Shown one piece after another: positions 34,156-42,281 of a DNA stretch of 42,322 nt. The translations under genes were made by a program, and so were the position numbers. The DNA lies in contig MEKR01000127.1 in NCBI GenBank assembly GCA_001767035.1, forward strand, positions 1 to 42,322, given 5' to 3'. Numbering within the stretch: the stretch's first letter is position 1; each line of letters starts with the position of its first letter. This stretch comes from Acidobacteria bacterium RIFCSPLOWO2_02_FULL_61_28. GTDB lineage: Bacteria > Acidobacteriota > Terriglobia > 2-12-FULL-54-10. The notes beneath the pieces were generated by a model. The model was not told the DNA's origin, did not search any database, and worked only from the letters and a program-made list of their open reading frames with translations.

Positions 34156-34863
34156 ATGTTGAAAGTTTCCAATATTCATACCTATTACGGTGACAGCCAT
34201 GTGCTGCAAGGAATCAGCCTGGACGTTCCGAAAGGAACGGTCGTGGCCTTGCTCGGACGAAATGGCGTCGGGAAGACTACTCTCGTTCGGTCCATCGTTG
34301 GGTTTACCCCTCCTCGCCGGGGCCAAGTCCTCTTTAACGATGTGGAAATCACTCGCATGGCCCCTTATCAGATCGGGCGCATGAAGATCGGCTTGGTTCC
34401 GCAGGGCCGCCGCATTTTCCCCTCCCTCACGGTCAACGAAAATCTGGCGATCGCTCTCAGAAACTCCACGGAAAATCCTTGGGACCTTCAGAAGATTTTT
34501 GGGCTTTTCCCTGCTCTCAAAGAACGGGGCAAGAATAAGGGAAACGAATTGAGCGGCGGAGAGCAACAGATGCTGGCCATTGCCAGGGCGCTCGTCTCCA
34601 ACCCGGTCCTTCTCTTGATGGACGAACCCACAGAAGGCTTGGCTCCGGCCTTGGTCCGAGAGGTATCTCGGTTGATCCTAAGGCTGAAGGATGCGGGGAT
34701 GACCATTCTGTTGGTAGAACAGAATATTGCTCTGGCGGCGAAAGTGGCGGATGAGGCGCATGTGATGAGCAAGGGAACCATTGTCTACTCTTCCAGCCCG
34801 AGGGAACTCTGGGAAAACCAAGAAGTCAAAACCCGTTTTCTGGGAGTCCCGACGAATATCTAG
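34156..34863 (+). CDS. livF: Liv-type ABC transporter ATPase, LivF
   Basis: 235 residues, ATG at 34156, six bases after the livG stop and behind GGAG. Walker A GRNGVGKTT, Q-loop LVPQGRRIFPSLTV, signature LSGGEQQ, Walker B LLLMDEP and H-loop LLVEQN. Length and motifs fit LivF. It is the last gene of the plus-strand operon, followed by a strong hairpin. Confidence 0.94.
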   Translation: MLKVSNIHTYYGDSHVLQGISLDVPKGTVVALLGRNGVGKTTLVRSIVGFTPPRRGQVLFNDVEITRMAPYQIGRMKIGLVPQGRRIFPSLTVNENLAIALRNSTENPWDLQKIFGLFPALKERGKNKGNELSGGEQQMLAIARALVSNPVLLLMDEPTEGLAPALVREVSRLILRLKDAGMTILLVEQNIALAAKVADEAHVMSKGTIVYSSSPRELWENQEVKTRFLGVPTNI

Positions 34864-34901
34864 ACAGCAAATGCCCCCTGCTCTGCGGCAGAAAAACAAT
34901 C

Positions 34902-34932
34902 GCCGGCCCTTATTGCAAGCCTAAGGGCCGGC
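34902..34932 (-). terminator. Strong terminator hairpin between convergent units
   Basis: Perfect 11-bp stem GCCGGCCCTTA / TAAGGGCCGGC with a 9-base loop. On the minus strand it is followed within four bases by TTTTT, so it best ends the transcript of the DUF4440-like gene. It may also slow readthrough from livF on the plus strand, where no T-tract follows. Confidence 0.75.
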
Positions 34933-34977
34933 TGGGTCCGGCCCGCGAAATCGGCAGTCCGGGCAATTTTTCTGCGA

Positions 34978-35484
34978 CTATCTTCCGGCGCTCGGGGCGG
35001 CGCTCGGGGCGGCCGGGGGATCGGCGATGCGAGTCAATTGCAACGCCACCATCTTCCACCCTTGCTGGCGGGCCCAGACAAACGTATATTGAGCCAGAAA
35101 ATCGTTGGCGGGACTATTATTATTGACCACTTTGATGTGGATACGCCCCGTGGCGAGCGCGGTCGTGCCATAAAGGCGAACCTGAACGTTTTCGAGGTGG
35201 AAGGTCTCGTACCGGCGGCTGCCCGTTCGGATCGTGTTCACATACACAGACTTCGTATCTACTCTCCCCCCCGAATGAGCGAAGGTAAAATCATCCGCAA
35301 AAATGCGGTTCAGGGCATCGGCGTCTCCGCGGGATGAGGCGGCGGCGTACTCCTGAGTCAATCGAATCACTTCTTGCTCCGCATTCGAGCCATTCGGCAG
35401 ATTGGCTTGCTGACCGAGAGCGGAGCGGGGCACCAACGCCAAGCCGCAGGACAAGGCAATGACCAACAGAGATTTCGTGAACAT
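34978..35484 (-). CDS. Exported NTF2-fold (DUF4440/SnoaL-like) protein
   Basis: 168 residues from the ATG at 35484 (GAGGAGGTACTCTC upstream). The frame extends to 35703 but overlaps the tannase gene and hides the signal peptide (1-24, ending SALGQ). The sequence after residue 35 (EVIRLTQEYAAASSRGDADALNRIFADDF, ALATGRIHIKV, QGWKMVALQLTRI) is the small cone-shaped NTF2 fold seen in DUF4440 proteins. Such proteins can be enzymes or binding domains, and catalytic residues are not evident. The last ten residues contain a short duplicated APSA unit. It follows the tannase by 49 bp and is the last gene before the terminator. Confidence 0.85.
   Translation of the reverse strand: MFTKSLLVIALSCGLALVPRSALGQQANLPNGSNAEQEVIRLTQEYAAASSRGDADALNRIFADDFTFAHSGGRVDTKSVYVNTIRTGSRRYETFHLENVQVRLYGTTALATGRIHIKVVNNNSPANDFLAQYTFVWARQQGWKMVALQLTRIADPPAAPSAAPSAGR
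34986..35009. repeat. Two-copy 12-bp tandem repeat in a coding C-terminus
   Basis: GCTCGGGGCGGC occurs twice in a row near the 3' end of the DUF4440-like gene and encodes the APSAAPSA tail. It is a likely site of slippage with no other apparent role. Confidence 0.5.
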
Positions 35485-35533
35485 GAGAGTACCTCCTCGT
35501 GGAAAAAGTTGCCGGCGATAATTGAAATCCTCG

Positions 35534-37225
35534 CTATCGAGCCGCAGACGCACGCGGCTTTTTCGTACTGGTGACCCCTTCCAGCGACCACCAGAAGCTG
35601 CGGTCTTCGCAGCGGTAGTTCTCGGCCGTCTTGACGTCCCCGGAGCCATCGTAGACCGGGACCTGCGGGTAGGGACACAGGGGCAGGGTGCGGTCCACGA
35701 CACCGTTCGTCAAGTGAGACGCGATGATCTTCTCGGGCGCTATACCCTCCTCCACCCACCGATCAAGCGCCTTGACGAGGTTGTGCTGCGCGTCATCGCC
35801 GGGCAGGAGGTCCTGATTGGCGCCGCCGAAAACGTTGGGGCCGGGGCCGTTGCCGCAGTGATGCATCCCCGGAGCCACGAACAAACGAGCGAAGTCGCTC
35901 ACCCCTTTGGGGTTCTCCTCCGCTTTCTTTTTCGTCATCGCTTCGATGACTTCCGAGTAATATTCGACGGTTCTGATGGGCGTGATGGAATGATCCGCCC
36001 AGCCATGGTAGAGAAGCAGCTTTCCGCCGCGGGCCTTGAACGCGGAGAGGTCCGGATTGTCGGCATCCTGCGCCTTGGCAAACGGTTTCAGCGCCTCCAG
36101 ATGCTTATCGAAGTTGAACTGCGTGACCGGATCGAAGCTGGGGCCGAAGACGAAGTACCGCATGAAGACGTTCTGGAGCGCATTCGACGACGCTCCGACG
36201 GAGTTGGCCGTTCCGGTGCCGGCGATGTACTGCGAGTAGTCCTCCTCATGGCCGGGAGGGAATCCGGCATGAAGCTGCACTCCGGCGGAATTGACCGGGC
36301 CCTGGAGAATCTTCTGCAGCGCCTGGACCTGACCGGACGTCAAACAATCGGGGCCGTCTCCCGAGGCGCACTGGATCGTTTTCGGGTCAAACCGGCAACG
36401 GCCGGGATTCATGATCAGGCCGTCAATCACTCGCCCGCTCTCCCGGCAGGCGTTCATGGTGGCCTTTTCGATCACAGGGATTTTGCTGGGTGGAATCGGA
36501 GCCGGCGCCAGGGCCTGGGCATTCCAGGCGAATTGCATCATGAGCTTGGTCCGATCAATCACGGGGTTGCCCGAGATGGCAGCGTCAAAATCCTCGGGAT
36601 ACCGCTGGACTTCCGTCAGCGCCATTTTGCCGCCGTTCGAGCAGCCGACGAAATAGGAGCGTTTCTCCCGCTGGGAGTAATAACTCCGCAGAATCTCCTT
36701 CCCGAGGAGCGTAACCACATGGGTGCCGAGATAGGCGTAGTTGTTCTGTGCGTCGGGGTTGTTGAGCGCCCACGAGCCATCGCTCGAATCTTTCGGAGCC
36801 ACGTGGCCGGTGTCCGAGCCGGCGGCCGCGTAGCCCTCGGTGAGCGGCCGGATGAGCCGGGGAATGGTGCCGTTGTATCCCCCGCCTCCGGCGACCCAGT
36901 ACTTGCCGTTCCATTTCGTGGTCGGCATAGCGACTTCAAACAGAATCGTGGATTGCGGCAGATTGCGGATGCTCCCCAGAACCTTGCAGTATTCCGGCAC
37001 CGGGCCGTTGGCCGGGATCACGGTTGCGGATGTGATCGTCGTGTCCTTCAGCTTCAGGCCCGTCAAGCTCCCACAATCTCCGGCTGCCGCTGCGGCCGGG
37101 CCAAAGGCGTGGGATGCCAGCAGCCCCAGCGCGAACGTCGCCAGCGACGCGCCCAAGTTCGAGCGCGAGAGGACAAAATCGAACATGAAACCAGAGGTAC
37201 GTCGTAGTTTCTCGCAAGTTTTCAT
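35534..37225 (-). CDS. Tannase/feruloyl-esterase family enzyme, exported
   Basis: 563 residues from the ATG at 37225 (AAAGGAG upstream). Upstream in-frame codons overlap the next gene and are rejected. A signal-like hydrophobic stretch lies at about 25-48 after a basic start. The catalytic set fits the CS-D-HC pattern of tannases and fungal feruloyl esterases: C195-S196 (GCSNGG), D411 (HGWAD) and H456-C457 (MHHCG), with the two Cys expected to be disulfide-linked. Additional Cys pairs fit an extracytoplasmic protein. It would hydrolyse gallate or ferulate/hydroxycinnamate esters. It starts 34 bp after the FrsA-like hydrolase stop and is co-transcribed with it. Confidence 0.9.
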   Translation of the reverse strand: MKTCEKLRRTSGFMFDFVLSRSNLGASLATFALGLLASHAFGPAAAAAGDCGSLTGLKLKDTTITSATVIPANGPVPEYCKVLGSIRNLPQSTILFEVAMPTTKWNGKYWVAGGGGYNGTIPRLIRPLTEGYAAAGSDTGHVAPKDSSDGSWALNNPDAQNNYAYLGTHVVTLLGKEILRSYYSQREKRSYFVGCSNGGKMALTEVQRYPEDFDAAISGNPVIDRTKLMMQFAWNAQALAPAPIPPSKIPVIEKATMNACRESGRVIDGLIMNPGRCRFDPKTIQCASGDGPDCLTSGQVQALQKILQGPVNSAGVQLHAGFPPGHEEDYSQYIAGTGTANSVGASSNALQNVFMRYFVFGPSFDPVTQFNFDKHLEALKPFAKAQDADNPDLSAFKARGGKLLLYHGWADHSITPIRTVEYYSEVIEAMTKKKAEENPKGVSDFARLFVAPGMHHCGNGPGPNVFGGANQDLLPGDDAQHNLVKALDRWVEEGIAPEKIIASHLTNGVVDRTLPLCPYPQVPVYDGSGDVKTAENYRCEDRSFWWSLEGVTSTKKPRASAAR

Positions 37226-37259
37226 CGTGTTTTCTCCTTTCGGTCGGCAGGCTCCGGAT

Positions 37260-38486
37260 TTAGGATGGGGGTACCAACTGCTTTGCCATCCAATCAGCCA
37301 GGATTGGCGGGCGCAGAGGACTTGGCCGAGCGCGGCCGACATCATGGCCCATTTCCGCCACCATGCTTCTCTTCGAGTTGACTGCGGCCTGGTAAAGCCG
37401 GAACGCCCCCTGCGGGTCCATAATCCGATCGTCCTTGCCATAACCAATCAGCATAGGGCATTCGATCTGCTGCGCCCGGCCTTCCAGCGTGAATTCCCGA
37501 ATCTTCTTTCGGGCGTCGGCCAAATCCTTGGCTCCAATCAGCCAACGGAGGCGCTCCTGAATGGGAGGATAATACTCGAAAATATCCTCCAGCAAACTGT
37601 ACGCCCCGCTTGACATGGAACAGGCTCTAATCCTCTTGTCGCCCGAGGCACATCGCGGAGCGGTGTAGCCGCCCATGCTTCCTCCGGTAATTCCGATCCG
37701 GTTCGGATCTACGTCGGGCCGGCTAACCAGGTAATCAATCACCACTTTGGCGACGCGCTCGGAGTCGGGAGGGGCATACACGCGCTTCAGTCGAAGAGGG
37801 ATTCCTTGCCCAGGACCATCCAGGAACAGATATGCCATGCCGCGCGAGGTGTAGGCTCCCCCTCCGCCCCCGACCAGGCTCGAATCGGCTCCACCGAACG
37901 CATAGACGGTCGGGAAGCGCTGGCCGGGATTTCCTCTTGGTTTCGAGAAATAGGCGGGCAGCGTGGTTCCTTCAAAGGGTATCTCTAAGCGTTCAAACGG
38001 CGGAGGCACTAACTGCCAGGCTCTCTTGTACATCTCGATCAGTTTATTGAAAGTGGGAAGCATCGGGGGATCGCCTTCCGATTGATAGATCACCGCCCGC
38101 TGGTAGAACCGCGCAGCCCGCAGATAGTATTCGTTCGCCGTGACCTTGTGCCCCTCTTTTTCGAACCCCTCCGCCAACCGCTCGTTCTTTTCCGCTATCC
38201 GTTTCCACTCCGCATACCATGACACCGGGTTAAAGGGACTCATCCGCTCGGCCAATTCCACCAGATCCAAGTCGCTGCTATAAGGAGAAACGGTCATCCG
38301 GATTTCCAACTGCCCGCCTCCGGGTAGGTTCTTACTCCCAAAAAGCTCTTCTTCCGCCCTACCTCCGACCTGAGCGGGGGAAGCCAATGCAGTAGAAAGA
38401 CGCCCCTTGGGCAACAGGGACAGACCGGAAGAAAGCAGGCCCCATTTCATCGCGCTTCTTCGGCTGATCTTCCTTATGGTACCCAT
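37260..38486 (-). CDS. Tat-exported FrsA-like alpha/beta hydrolase
   Basis: 408 residues, ATG at 38486 with GGAGGACAAGCG directly upstream. The N-terminus has SRRSAMKWG, a twin-arginine signal. Residues about 75-160 form a helical lid domain (MSPFNPVSWYAEWKRIAEK, YYLRAARFYQRAV) as in 2,6-dihydroxypseudooxynicotine hydrolase and FrsA/DUF1100 relatives. The hydrolase core carries S270 (GGSMGG), acid D352 or D353 (GKDDRI) and H381 (MGHDVG). Some relatives cleave carbon-carbon bonds of aromatic ketones, others esters. The placement next to a tannase favours aromatic substrates. Confidence 0.87.
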   Translation of the reverse strand: MGTIRKISRRSAMKWGLLSSGLSLLPKGRLSTALASPAQVGGRAEEELFGSKNLPGGGQLEIRMTVSPYSSDLDLVELAERMSPFNPVSWYAEWKRIAEKNERLAEGFEKEGHKVTANEYYLRAARFYQRAVIYQSEGDPPMLPTFNKLIEMYKRAWQLVPPPFERLEIPFEGTTLPAYFSKPRGNPGQRFPTVYAFGGADSSLVGGGGGAYTSRGMAYLFLDGPGQGIPLRLKRVYAPPDSERVAKVVIDYLVSRPDVDPNRIGITGGSMGGYTAPRCASGDKRIRACSMSSGAYSLLEDIFEYYPPIQERLRWLIGAKDLADARKKIREFTLEGRAQQIECPMLIGYGKDDRIMDPQGAFRLYQAAVNSKRSMVAEMGHDVGRARPSPLRPPILADWMAKQLVPPS

Positions 38487-38618
38487 CGCTTGTCCTCCTT
38501 TAGGTTTTCCCGGTGAGGTTCATACCACAAATTGCTGTTTGAGAACGGATTCTGGCCGCTGCCTTCATCGGTCGAGAGTTTCATGTTACCAGGAAGCCGG
38601 CTCCCCCCTCGCGTCGGC

Positions 38619-39704
38619 CTACCGATCCGGAATTTCTAACACGTCGTGAGACCCGGTGGAGAGGTTCACGTCGGGCGCTCCCCCAGAGTTTATCTTACCG
38701 CTTACCAGGTGAAGGCGGTTCCCGATAAACGCGCCGGCAACGCCGTGCCGGGTAATCGGCATCGAGGGGAGGATACTCCAGGTGTTGGTTGCGGGATCGT
38801 ATGCTTCCAGGGCTTTGAACGCGGCGTTGAACTGCGGAGTCTGCAGCTCGCCGCCGGCCACGTAGATCTTGCCCCGGTAAGTGGCCCAGCCCCCGCCGCT
38901 CCGCGGGGTGGGCATCCGCGCTCGAACCGCGCCCCATTGGTCCGTCGCCGGATCATACTCCTCGACAATATCGGTGTTGCTGGAAACCGGAATGAAGCTC
39001 GATCCCATCCGGCCGCCGATGACATAAATCTTGCCGTTCACGACACCCGCGAACGCGTGGTTCCGGGTGGTCGGCATCGGCTTGCGGGTTTCCCATTTGT
39101 TGGTCGCCGGATCGTACACCTCGTTCGTACCCAGCGAGCGAGACGGCCGGGTCGCCGCCATGGAGGTCAGGTTCGAGCCGGGTTCCGTTGTAGCGCCGCC
39201 GATCACGTAAATCTTGCCGCCCACTTCGCCCGCGACGGCGGAGCAGCGTTTGCCCGGCATCGGCGCGAGCGCCCTCCAGGAATCGGCGGCGGGGTCGTAT
39301 TCCCACGCATTGTCCACCGGCTCCCATCCCCCCGCTCCCTCGCCGGATAGCGGCCTCATACAGCCGCCGACCACGTAAATCTTGCCGCGGTACTCGGCCA
39401 TCGCCTGGTGGTGTACGGGGACCGGGATCGGCTTCTTCTTAGTCCACCGGTCGGCGGCCTCATCGTACTCATACACCATCGCCGTAGCGGGCTTCCCGGC
39501 GGAGCCGAATCCGCCGATGACATACATCTTCCCGTTCGCGGTGATGCCGTAGAGTTCCTCCTCCGGCTCCGGGAACGGCGCCATCTTCACCCAGCGCAAT
39601 GGCCCCCCTTGCGCCTGGGCTTGCGCTTGCGCGCGAATGCTAAACATCAGAACGATCGAAGCGGCGGCAACGACCGCGAACATTCGTTGAATTTTCGACG
39701 ACAT
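38619..39704 (-). CDS. Exported kelch-repeat propeller protein, kelch 5
   Basis: 361 residues from the ATG at 39704 (GGAGGAGAGG upstream). The signal peptide ends in a QAQAQAQ stretch. Six kelch blades (KMYVIGGFGSAGK, KIYVVGGCMRPLS, KIYVIGGATTEPG, KIYVIGGRMGSSF, KIYVAGGELQTP, RLHLVSGKINSGG), and the tail is HDVLEIPDR. By eye it is closest to kelch 3 and 4 of the left block. Promoter and leader also match those of kelch 4, so it is a relocated duplicate. It lies between the amidohydrolase pair and the esterase genes. Confidence 0.88.
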   Translation of the reverse strand: MSSKIQRMFAVVAAASIVLMFSIRAQAQAQAQGGPLRWVKMAPFPEPEEELYGITANGKMYVIGGFGSAGKPATAMVYEYDEAADRWTKKKPIPVPVHHQAMAEYRGKIYVVGGCMRPLSGEGAGGWEPVDNAWEYDPAADSWRALAPMPGKRCSAVAGEVGGKIYVIGGATTEPGSNLTSMAATRPSRSLGTNEVYDPATNKWETRKPMPTTRNHAFAGVVNGKIYVIGGRMGSSFIPVSSNTDIVEEYDPATDQWGAVRARMPTPRSGGGWATYRGKIYVAGGELQTPQFNAAFKALEAYDPATNTWSILPSMPITRHGVAGAFIGNRLHLVSGKINSGGAPDVNLSTGSHDVLEIPDR

Positions 39705-39779
39705 AGCGCCTCTCCTCCGTGAGTGGACGATCAGCTCGATAGGCGTGTACACGATTCCCTCTTCGGCCGGTCGAAGCGC

Positions 39780-39807
39780 ATTATACTACAAGTGAATCCT
39801 GACACAA
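39780..39807 (-). promoter_or_regulatory. Promoter of kelch 5
   Basis: On the minus strand, TTGTGT (39807-39802), a 16-bp spacer beginning CA, and TATAAT (39785-39780). It is the same layout as the promoter at 13919-13946. Downstream leader blocks (ACCGGCCGAA; TCG.GCTG.TCGT) are also shared. Confidence 0.7.
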
Positions 39808-39900
39808 GGGCATCTCGCGAGGCGGCAAAGCGCGGCCCATTGAATGCGCATCTACAAAATACGAATTAATTACTAAAGGAGAATCTGCGGCAGGCAGAAC

Positions 39901-39925
39901 GGGTCAAGACTACCAGCCTTGACCC
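39901..39925 (-). terminator. Possible terminator hairpin after amidohydrolase A
   Basis: Perfect 8-bp stem GGGTCAAG / CTTGACCC with a 9-base loop, 35 bp past the amidohydrolase stop. It lacks a clear T-tract. Its position just ahead of the kelch 5 promoter fits a transcript boundary. Confidence 0.4.
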
Positions 39926-39959
39926 AACCGGACAGTTCTCAGGATCAGGCCAGGCGCGC

Positions 39960-41018
39960 TCATGATTTCAGACGCGGGAACAATTCCAGCGCGTTCTCGC
40001 GCTCGATGGCGCGAAGCTCACTCGCGCTGAAGTCTCCATTATCCCTCAGCCCCTTGGCAACCGGCGCCGAACCGGTACCGAACGGATAATCCGTCCCGAA
40101 CAAGATGTGTGAGATCGGCACGAGCTTCTTAAAGGACGGCAACGTGTATGGGTTAAACGCCTGCGCGGTATCGTAGTAAAACTTCTGCAACTCGTAAATC
40201 AGCCCTTTCGGCAGCTTCGACGCCGCTCCGCCCAAGCGGCTGGTAATGTACGGCGCCGTGCCTCCCCCGTGGGACCAGAGGAAGCGAATATCCGGGCAGC
40301 GTACGACGGTGCTACTGATCAAGACGCTCGTAATCGCGCGGGTCGTGTCGTTCACCAGTTCGCCGCCGAGACCGGTCCCTTGCGGAAGAAGGTTCTGGCA
40401 GCACGGAGCGCGGTAGGGATGGAAATAGACGACCGCCTTGCGCCGGTTGAGTTCGTCCATTACCGGCTCGAAGGCGGGATCGCCGGGGTACTTGCCACCA
40501 ATGCTCGTCATCATGCAAATGCCGTCTGCCTTGAGGGTGTCCAGACTGTATCCGATCTCGCGGAGGGCCCCGTCCACGTCGGGCAGCGGCAGGATTGCAA
40601 ACTGGCCGAAGCGTCCCGGATAGTCCGCCATCACCCGGGCTCCGAGTTCGTTGCACTCCCGCGCCATCTTTCGGGCCGCGGCGTCATCGCCGAACCAGAC
40701 GCTCGGCTCGCTGATAGACAAGATGGAGGTGGCCACGCCGCCCTTGTCCATGTCCTCGACGGATTTCTGAGGCGTCCACTCGATCAGAGGGGTCTGGCCG
40801 GTCTTCCTGGCGATCATCTCGGCCACCTGTCCGGGTGCCGAGAAGTGGTGGTGGGTGTCAATCCGGAACGGCCGGGCGGGAGCGGCAGCTGGCGTCTGAG
40901 CCGATGAAAGAACTCTTGGAAGGGCGGCAGCGGCCCCGAGCGTGGCCAGCCTAATCAGGAATTCCCGCCTCGAGTGCGACAGTCTCGCTTCCCCTTCAAC
41001 CATATTCATGATTTTCAT
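39960..41018 (-). CDS. Tat-exported amidohydrolase A (aromatic-acid decarboxylase-like)
   Basis: 352 residues, ATG at 41018 behind AAGGAGG. The twin-arginine signal is SRREFLIRLATLGAAAALP. Amidohydrolase-2 metal residues: H56-H58 in IDTHHHFSAP, H200 (YFHPYR), H250 (WSHGGG) and D310 (GTDYPFG). The IDTHHHF.AP opening and this layout recall ACMSD/5-carboxyvanillate-decarboxylase-like enzymes, although many family members are lactone hydrolases. It is very similar throughout to amidohydrolase B, 77 bp upstream, so a tandem duplication is clear. It would act in the periplasm on an aromatic acid or lactone. Confidence 0.9.
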   Translation of the reverse strand: MKIMNMVEGEARLSHSRREFLIRLATLGAAAALPRVLSSAQTPAAAPARPFRIDTHHHFSAPGQVAEMIARKTGQTPLIEWTPQKSVEDMDKGGVATSILSISEPSVWFGDDAAARKMARECNELGARVMADYPGRFGQFAILPLPDVDGALREIGYSLDTLKADGICMMTSIGGKYPGDPAFEPVMDELNRRKAVVYFHPYRAPCCQNLLPQGTGLGGELVNDTTRAITSVLISSTVVRCPDIRFLWSHGGGTAPYITSRLGGAASKLPKGLIYELQKFYYDTAQAFNPYTLPSFKKLVPISHILFGTDYPFGTGSAPVAKGLRDNGDFSASELRAIERENALELFPRLKS

Positions 41019-41095
41019 GGCGCCCTCCTTAGCTTTGCGACCTAAGGGAAACCCGATATAGGGATTCTGAATCGAATCTCAGCACAACGTCGCGC

Positions 41096-42181
41096 TCATG
41101 TTTTCAGCCGCGGAAACAATCCCAGTGCGTTTTCGCGCTCAATGGCGCGAAGATCGCTCGCGCTGAATCCATAGTCGCTCAGCCCCTTGGCTACCACCTG
41201 GGCGGGCGCAGCACCGAACGGGAAATCGGTCCCGAACAGAACGTGCGATACCGGCACGGTCTTCATCAAAGTCGGCAATGCGTAGGGGTTGAAAAAATTC
41301 GCGGTGTCGTAATAGAACTTCTGCACTTCGTAGAGCAGTCCTCTCGGCAGCCGCGGCGCCATATCCGGCCGCTGCGCGACTCCCAGGAAGCGGTTCATGA
41401 GGTACGGGAACGTGCCACCGCCGTGGGACCAGAGGAAGCGGATGTCCGGGCACCGCGCTGCCGTGCCGCTGAACAGCACACTCGCAATCGTGCGGGTCGT
41501 ATCGGTCCCCAGTTCGATCACAGCCGGCCCCAACTCCGGCTGCAGGTTCTTGCAGCACTCGGCCCGGAAGGGATGGCAATACACGACCGCCTTGCGCCGG
41601 TTGAGTTCGTCCATCATACGCGCGAACGCAGGGTCGCCGAGGTACTTGCCTTCGTAGCTCGTCATCACGGTGACGCCGTCCGCCTTGAGGGTGTCCAGAG
41701 CGTATTCGATCTCGCGGAGGGCTCCTTCAACATCCGGGAGCGGCAGGATTGCGAACTGGCCGAAGCGTCCCGGATGATCCGCCATGAACCGGGCTCCGAG
41801 TTCGTTGCATTCCCGCGCCAGACGGCGCGCTGCATTGTCATTGCCGAACCAGACGCTCGGTTCGCTGATCGAAAGGATGGCGGTGGCGACGCCGCCTTTG
41901 TCCATGTCCTCGAGGGATTTTTGAACGGTCCACTCCATCAAGGGGCGCTGGCCGGTCTTGCGGCCGGCGATCTCGTCAACAAATCCGGGCGCCGAGAAGT
42001 GGTGGTGGGTGTCAATCCGGAACGGCTGGGCGGAAGCGGCGGCTCGTGCCTGTGCCGCCATGAGGGCTTTCGGGAGGGCGGCGGCAGCGCCGAGCGCGGC
42101 GAGTCCCACCAAGAATTCGCGCCTCGGGACGCCTCCAGAGTGCAATTGGTTCATCTTGGGTTCGTTCGAGTGGTTGTACAT
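41096..42181 (-). CDS. Tat-exported amidohydrolase B (aromatic-acid decarboxylase-like)
   Basis: 361 residues from the ATG at 42181. GGAGGGGG lies about 12 bases upstream, a little far, and an ATG at 42154 is an alternative. The twin-arginine signal is PRREFLVGLAALGAAAALP. Metal residues: H59-H61 (IDTHHHFSAP), H203 (YCHPFR), H253 (WSHGGG) and D319 (GTDFPFG). It differs from copy A mainly around 210-225 and in an eight-to-nine-residue insertion near 266-276 (GVAQRPDMAP). These surface changes could alter substrate range. It is the first gene after the right-edge TonB receptor and its terminator. Confidence 0.9.
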   Translation of the reverse strand: MYNHSNEPKMNQLHSGGVPRREFLVGLAALGAAAALPKALMAAQARAAASAQPFRIDTHHHFSAPGFVDEIAGRKTGQRPLMEWTVQKSLEDMDKGGVATAILSISEPSVWFGNDNAARRLARECNELGARFMADHPGRFGQFAILPLPDVEGALREIEYALDTLKADGVTVMTSYEGKYLGDPAFARMMDELNRRKAVVYCHPFRAECCKNLQPELGPAVIELGTDTTRTIASVLFSGTAARCPDIRFLWSHGGGTFPYLMNRFLGVAQRPDMAPRLPRGLLYEVQKFYYDTANFFNPYALPTLMKTVPVSHVLFGTDFPFGAAPAQVVAKGLSDYGFSASDLRAIERENALGLFPRLKT

Positions 42182-42213
42182 GCGGAAAGTCCCCCTCCAG
42201 GTGAGACGAACAA

Positions 42214-42248
42214 ACGGTGGGGCAAGCTTTCGAGAATTGCCCCACCGT
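42214..42248. terminator. Bidirectional terminator after the right-edge TonB receptor
   Basis: Perfect 12-bp stem ACGGTGGGGCAA / TTGCCCCACCGT with an 11-base loop. On the minus strand it is followed by TTGTT (the stem itself ends in T); on the plus strand by CTTTTGAGTTTT. It ends the receptor transcript 33 bp past the stop and leaves little room for an amidohydrolase B promoter before 42181. Confidence 0.7.
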
Positions 42249-42281
42249 CTTTTGAGTTTTCTTCCGGTCCAACTGAGCCGA

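Noticed and set aside
35522-37207. A 561-residue plus-strand open frame
   Set aside because: It is the complement of the tannase-family gene, whose catalytic motifs and ribosome site are convincing. It has no protein-like features of its own.
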